Shown here piece after piece: positions 6,058-6,751 of a stretch of 6,751 nt of DNA. The stretch comes from an uncultured Oscillospiraceae bacterium (GTDB lineage: Bacteria; Bacillota; Clostridia; Oscillospirales; Oscillospiraceae). The notes beneath the pieces were generated by a model that worked only from the letters and a program-made list of their open reading frames with translations, was not told where the DNA came from and ran no database searches. Both the position numbers and the translations under genes were made by a program. Where the stretch lies: contig CALWXI010000250.1 of the NCBI GenBank assembly GCA_944385455.1, positions 1 through 6,751 of the forward strand. Reading direction: 5' to 3'. Within the stretch, counting starts at the first letter, position 1, and each line of letters begins with the position of its first letter.

Positions 6058-6574
6058 CCAAATATCCCTCCCTGCGCAGCTGCTCCAGCAGCATCTTTCG
6101 TCCCCGGAATACCCGGGTCTTCACCGCGCTTTCCGTCAGGCCCGTGGCCTGGGCGATCTCCGCCAGGGACCATTCCGTGACGAAGCGCAGCTCCAGGATC
6201 CGGCGGTACTCCTCCGGCAGCCCGCGGATCAGCGCCACCAGCGCCTGGAATTCTCCCTGGTCCGCCGGCACCGCCGGCTCATACCCGTCCTCCAGCTCCG
6301 TCTCCCGCTTTTCCCGGCGCAGCATATCCAGCGCGGTGTTCTTCACCACCACCGCCAGCCATGCTCCCAGCCGGTCCTCCGGCCGGTCCCGCAGCTCGTC
6401 AAAGTGCCGGATCAGCTTGACGAAGGCGTCGTGGACCGCATCCTCCGCCTTGGGTCCCGGTCCCAGCAGCTGGGCCGCCAGCCGGTGCAGCCGGCGGTAA
6501 TGGTCCCGGTAGATCCGGGCAAACCGGTCCCGGTCCGGGTCCGATGCCAGCAGGGCGGTGCCAAAAACGATCAT
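6038..6574 (-). CDS. ECF-type RNA polymerase sigma factor
   Basis: The 178-residue product has the two-domain form of ECF (group 4) sigma factors. Sigma-2 covers about 18-90, with the core-binding AEDAVHDAFVKL (43-54) and the -10-reading AWLAVVVKNTALDMLRREKR (71-90). A short linker leads to sigma-4 at about 110-168, with the LPEEYRRILELRFVTEWS entry and a helix-turn-helix SLAEIAQATGLTESAVKTR (136-154) that reads the -35 element. It directs RNA polymerase to a small regulon, typically envelope-stress genes. The start at 6574 has AGGAG nine bases upstream; an in-frame ATG at 6667 lies inside the glmS terminator and before the predicted promoter, so it is rejected. The gene is the first of an operon with the overlapping anti-sigma gene, and its own promoter has ECF form, so it is probably autoregulated. 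The exact ECF group is not determined. Confidence 0.94.
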   Translation of the reverse strand: MIVFGTALLASDPDRDRFARIYRDHYRRLHRLAAQLLGPGPKAEDAVHDAFVKLIRHFDELRDRPEDRLGAWLAVVVKNTALDMLRREKRETELEDGYEPAVPADQGEFQALVALIRGLPEEYRRILELRFVTEWSLAEIAQATGLTESAVKTRVFRGRKMLLEQLRREGYLDGRAYL

Positions 6575-6607
6575 GGCAGGCTTCTCCTTTCCGGTCACTT
6601 CATTTTG

Positions 6608-6636
6608 TAAACGATGGGGCAGGGCAAAAGGTTGCA
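6608..6636 (-). promoter_or_regulatory. ECF-type, probably autoregulated promoter of the sigma operon
   Basis: On the minus strand TGCAAC (6636-6631, followed by CTTTT) and CGTTTA (6613-6608) are separated by 17 bases. TGMAAC plus CGT is the pattern recognised by Bacillus SigM/SigW-type and many clostridial ECF sigma factors, which usually drive their own operon. The predicted start near 6601 leaves a leader of about 27 bases with AGGAG at 6588-6584. A vegetative promoter is not evident in the gap. Confidence 0.72.
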
Positions 6637-6647
6637 GAAAATTTTGG

Positions 6648-6684
6648 AAAAGGCGGTCCCGCCCCAAAAGGGAACGGGACCGCC
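6648..6684 (-). terminator. Intrinsic terminator of glmS
   Basis: A perfect ten-base-pair stem (6652-6661 with 6675-6684), with further CCC/GGG pairing inside the loop, begins five bases after the glmS stop codon on the minus strand and ends in TTTT. It separates glmS from the sigma operon. Confidence 0.88.
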
Positions 6685-6688
6685 CGCA

Positions 6689-6751
6689 TCATTCCACTGT
6701 CACGCTCTTGGCCAGGTTCCGGGGCTTGTCGATGTCACAGCCCCGATGCAG
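6689..6751 (-). CDS. glmS: Glutamine-fructose-6-phosphate aminotransferase (isomerising), last 20 residues
   Basis: Only the C-terminal end is present: LHRGCDIDKPRNLAKSVTVE followed by TGA. The ending DxPRNLAKSVTVE is the highly conserved C-terminus of GlmS, which makes glucosamine-6-phosphate from fructose-6-phosphate and glutamine, the first committed step toward UDP-GlcNAc for peptidoglycan. These residues lie in the isomerase domain near the active site. The gene enters from beyond the right edge, so its start and any glmS ribozyme in its leader cannot be seen. The terminator beyond it makes co-transcription with the sigma operon unlikely, though both concern the cell envelope. Confidence 0.95.
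   Translation of the reverse strand: MHRGCDIDKPRNLAKSVTVE

Noticed and set aside
3985..6180. Plus-strand open frame of 731 codons across three minus-strand genes
   Set aside because: It spans gene boundaries, terminators and promoters of the minus strand and has low-complexity His/Gln/Arg/Pro composition, so it is an antisense artefact of GC-rich codons.

Overview
The window looks like chromosomal DNA of a GC-rich, low-phylum-GC-outlier member of the Clostridia, most like the Oscillospiraceae group (Flavonifractor, Oscillibacter and relatives). The grounds are the CoA-disulfide reductase/rhodanese fusion, a secreted lysozyme with SLH domains, the clostridial type of sigma/anti-sigma pair, strong Shine-Dalgarno sequences and GC-rich codon use. 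The genus is an inference. No mobile element, CRISPR array, tRNA or rRNA was seen.

Layout. At the left edge is the end of a plus-strand Crp/Fnr-family regulator. It faces, across a shared terminator hairpin, a minus-strand gene for an FAD/NAD(P)H CoA-disulfide (or persulfide) reductase with a C-terminal rhodanese domain. About 300 bases of non-coding DNA follow, holding two inverted repeats that could be operators and the terminator of the next gene. All remaining genes are also on the minus strand. Read in the direction of transcription from the right edge they are: the last codons of glmS and its terminator; an ECF sigma factor; a 20-base-overlapping membrane protein that is probably its anti-sigma factor; a secreted protein of unknown function with a calcium-loop-like motif; and a secreted protein with three SLH domains and a GH25 lysozyme domain.

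How the parts may work together. Two modules can be read. The left one joins a Crp/Fnr regulator and a thiol/sulfane-sulfur reductase, which suggests redox or reactive-sulfur control. The right one is an envelope-signalling module: the sigma gene has an ECF-type promoter (TGCAAC-N17-CGTTTA), and the secreted-protein gene downstream has a second candidate with the same 17-base spacing (GGGAAC-N17-CGTCAT). The lysozyme gene instead has a near-consensus housekeeping promoter (TTGACC-N18-TATAAT), but a complete intrinsic terminator lies between that promoter and the gene, so its expression may be controlled by attenuation.

I see no clearly new class of system. The most interesting signals are regulatory: the leader terminator of the lysozyme gene, the paired ECF promoters, and the palindromes upstream of the reductase.
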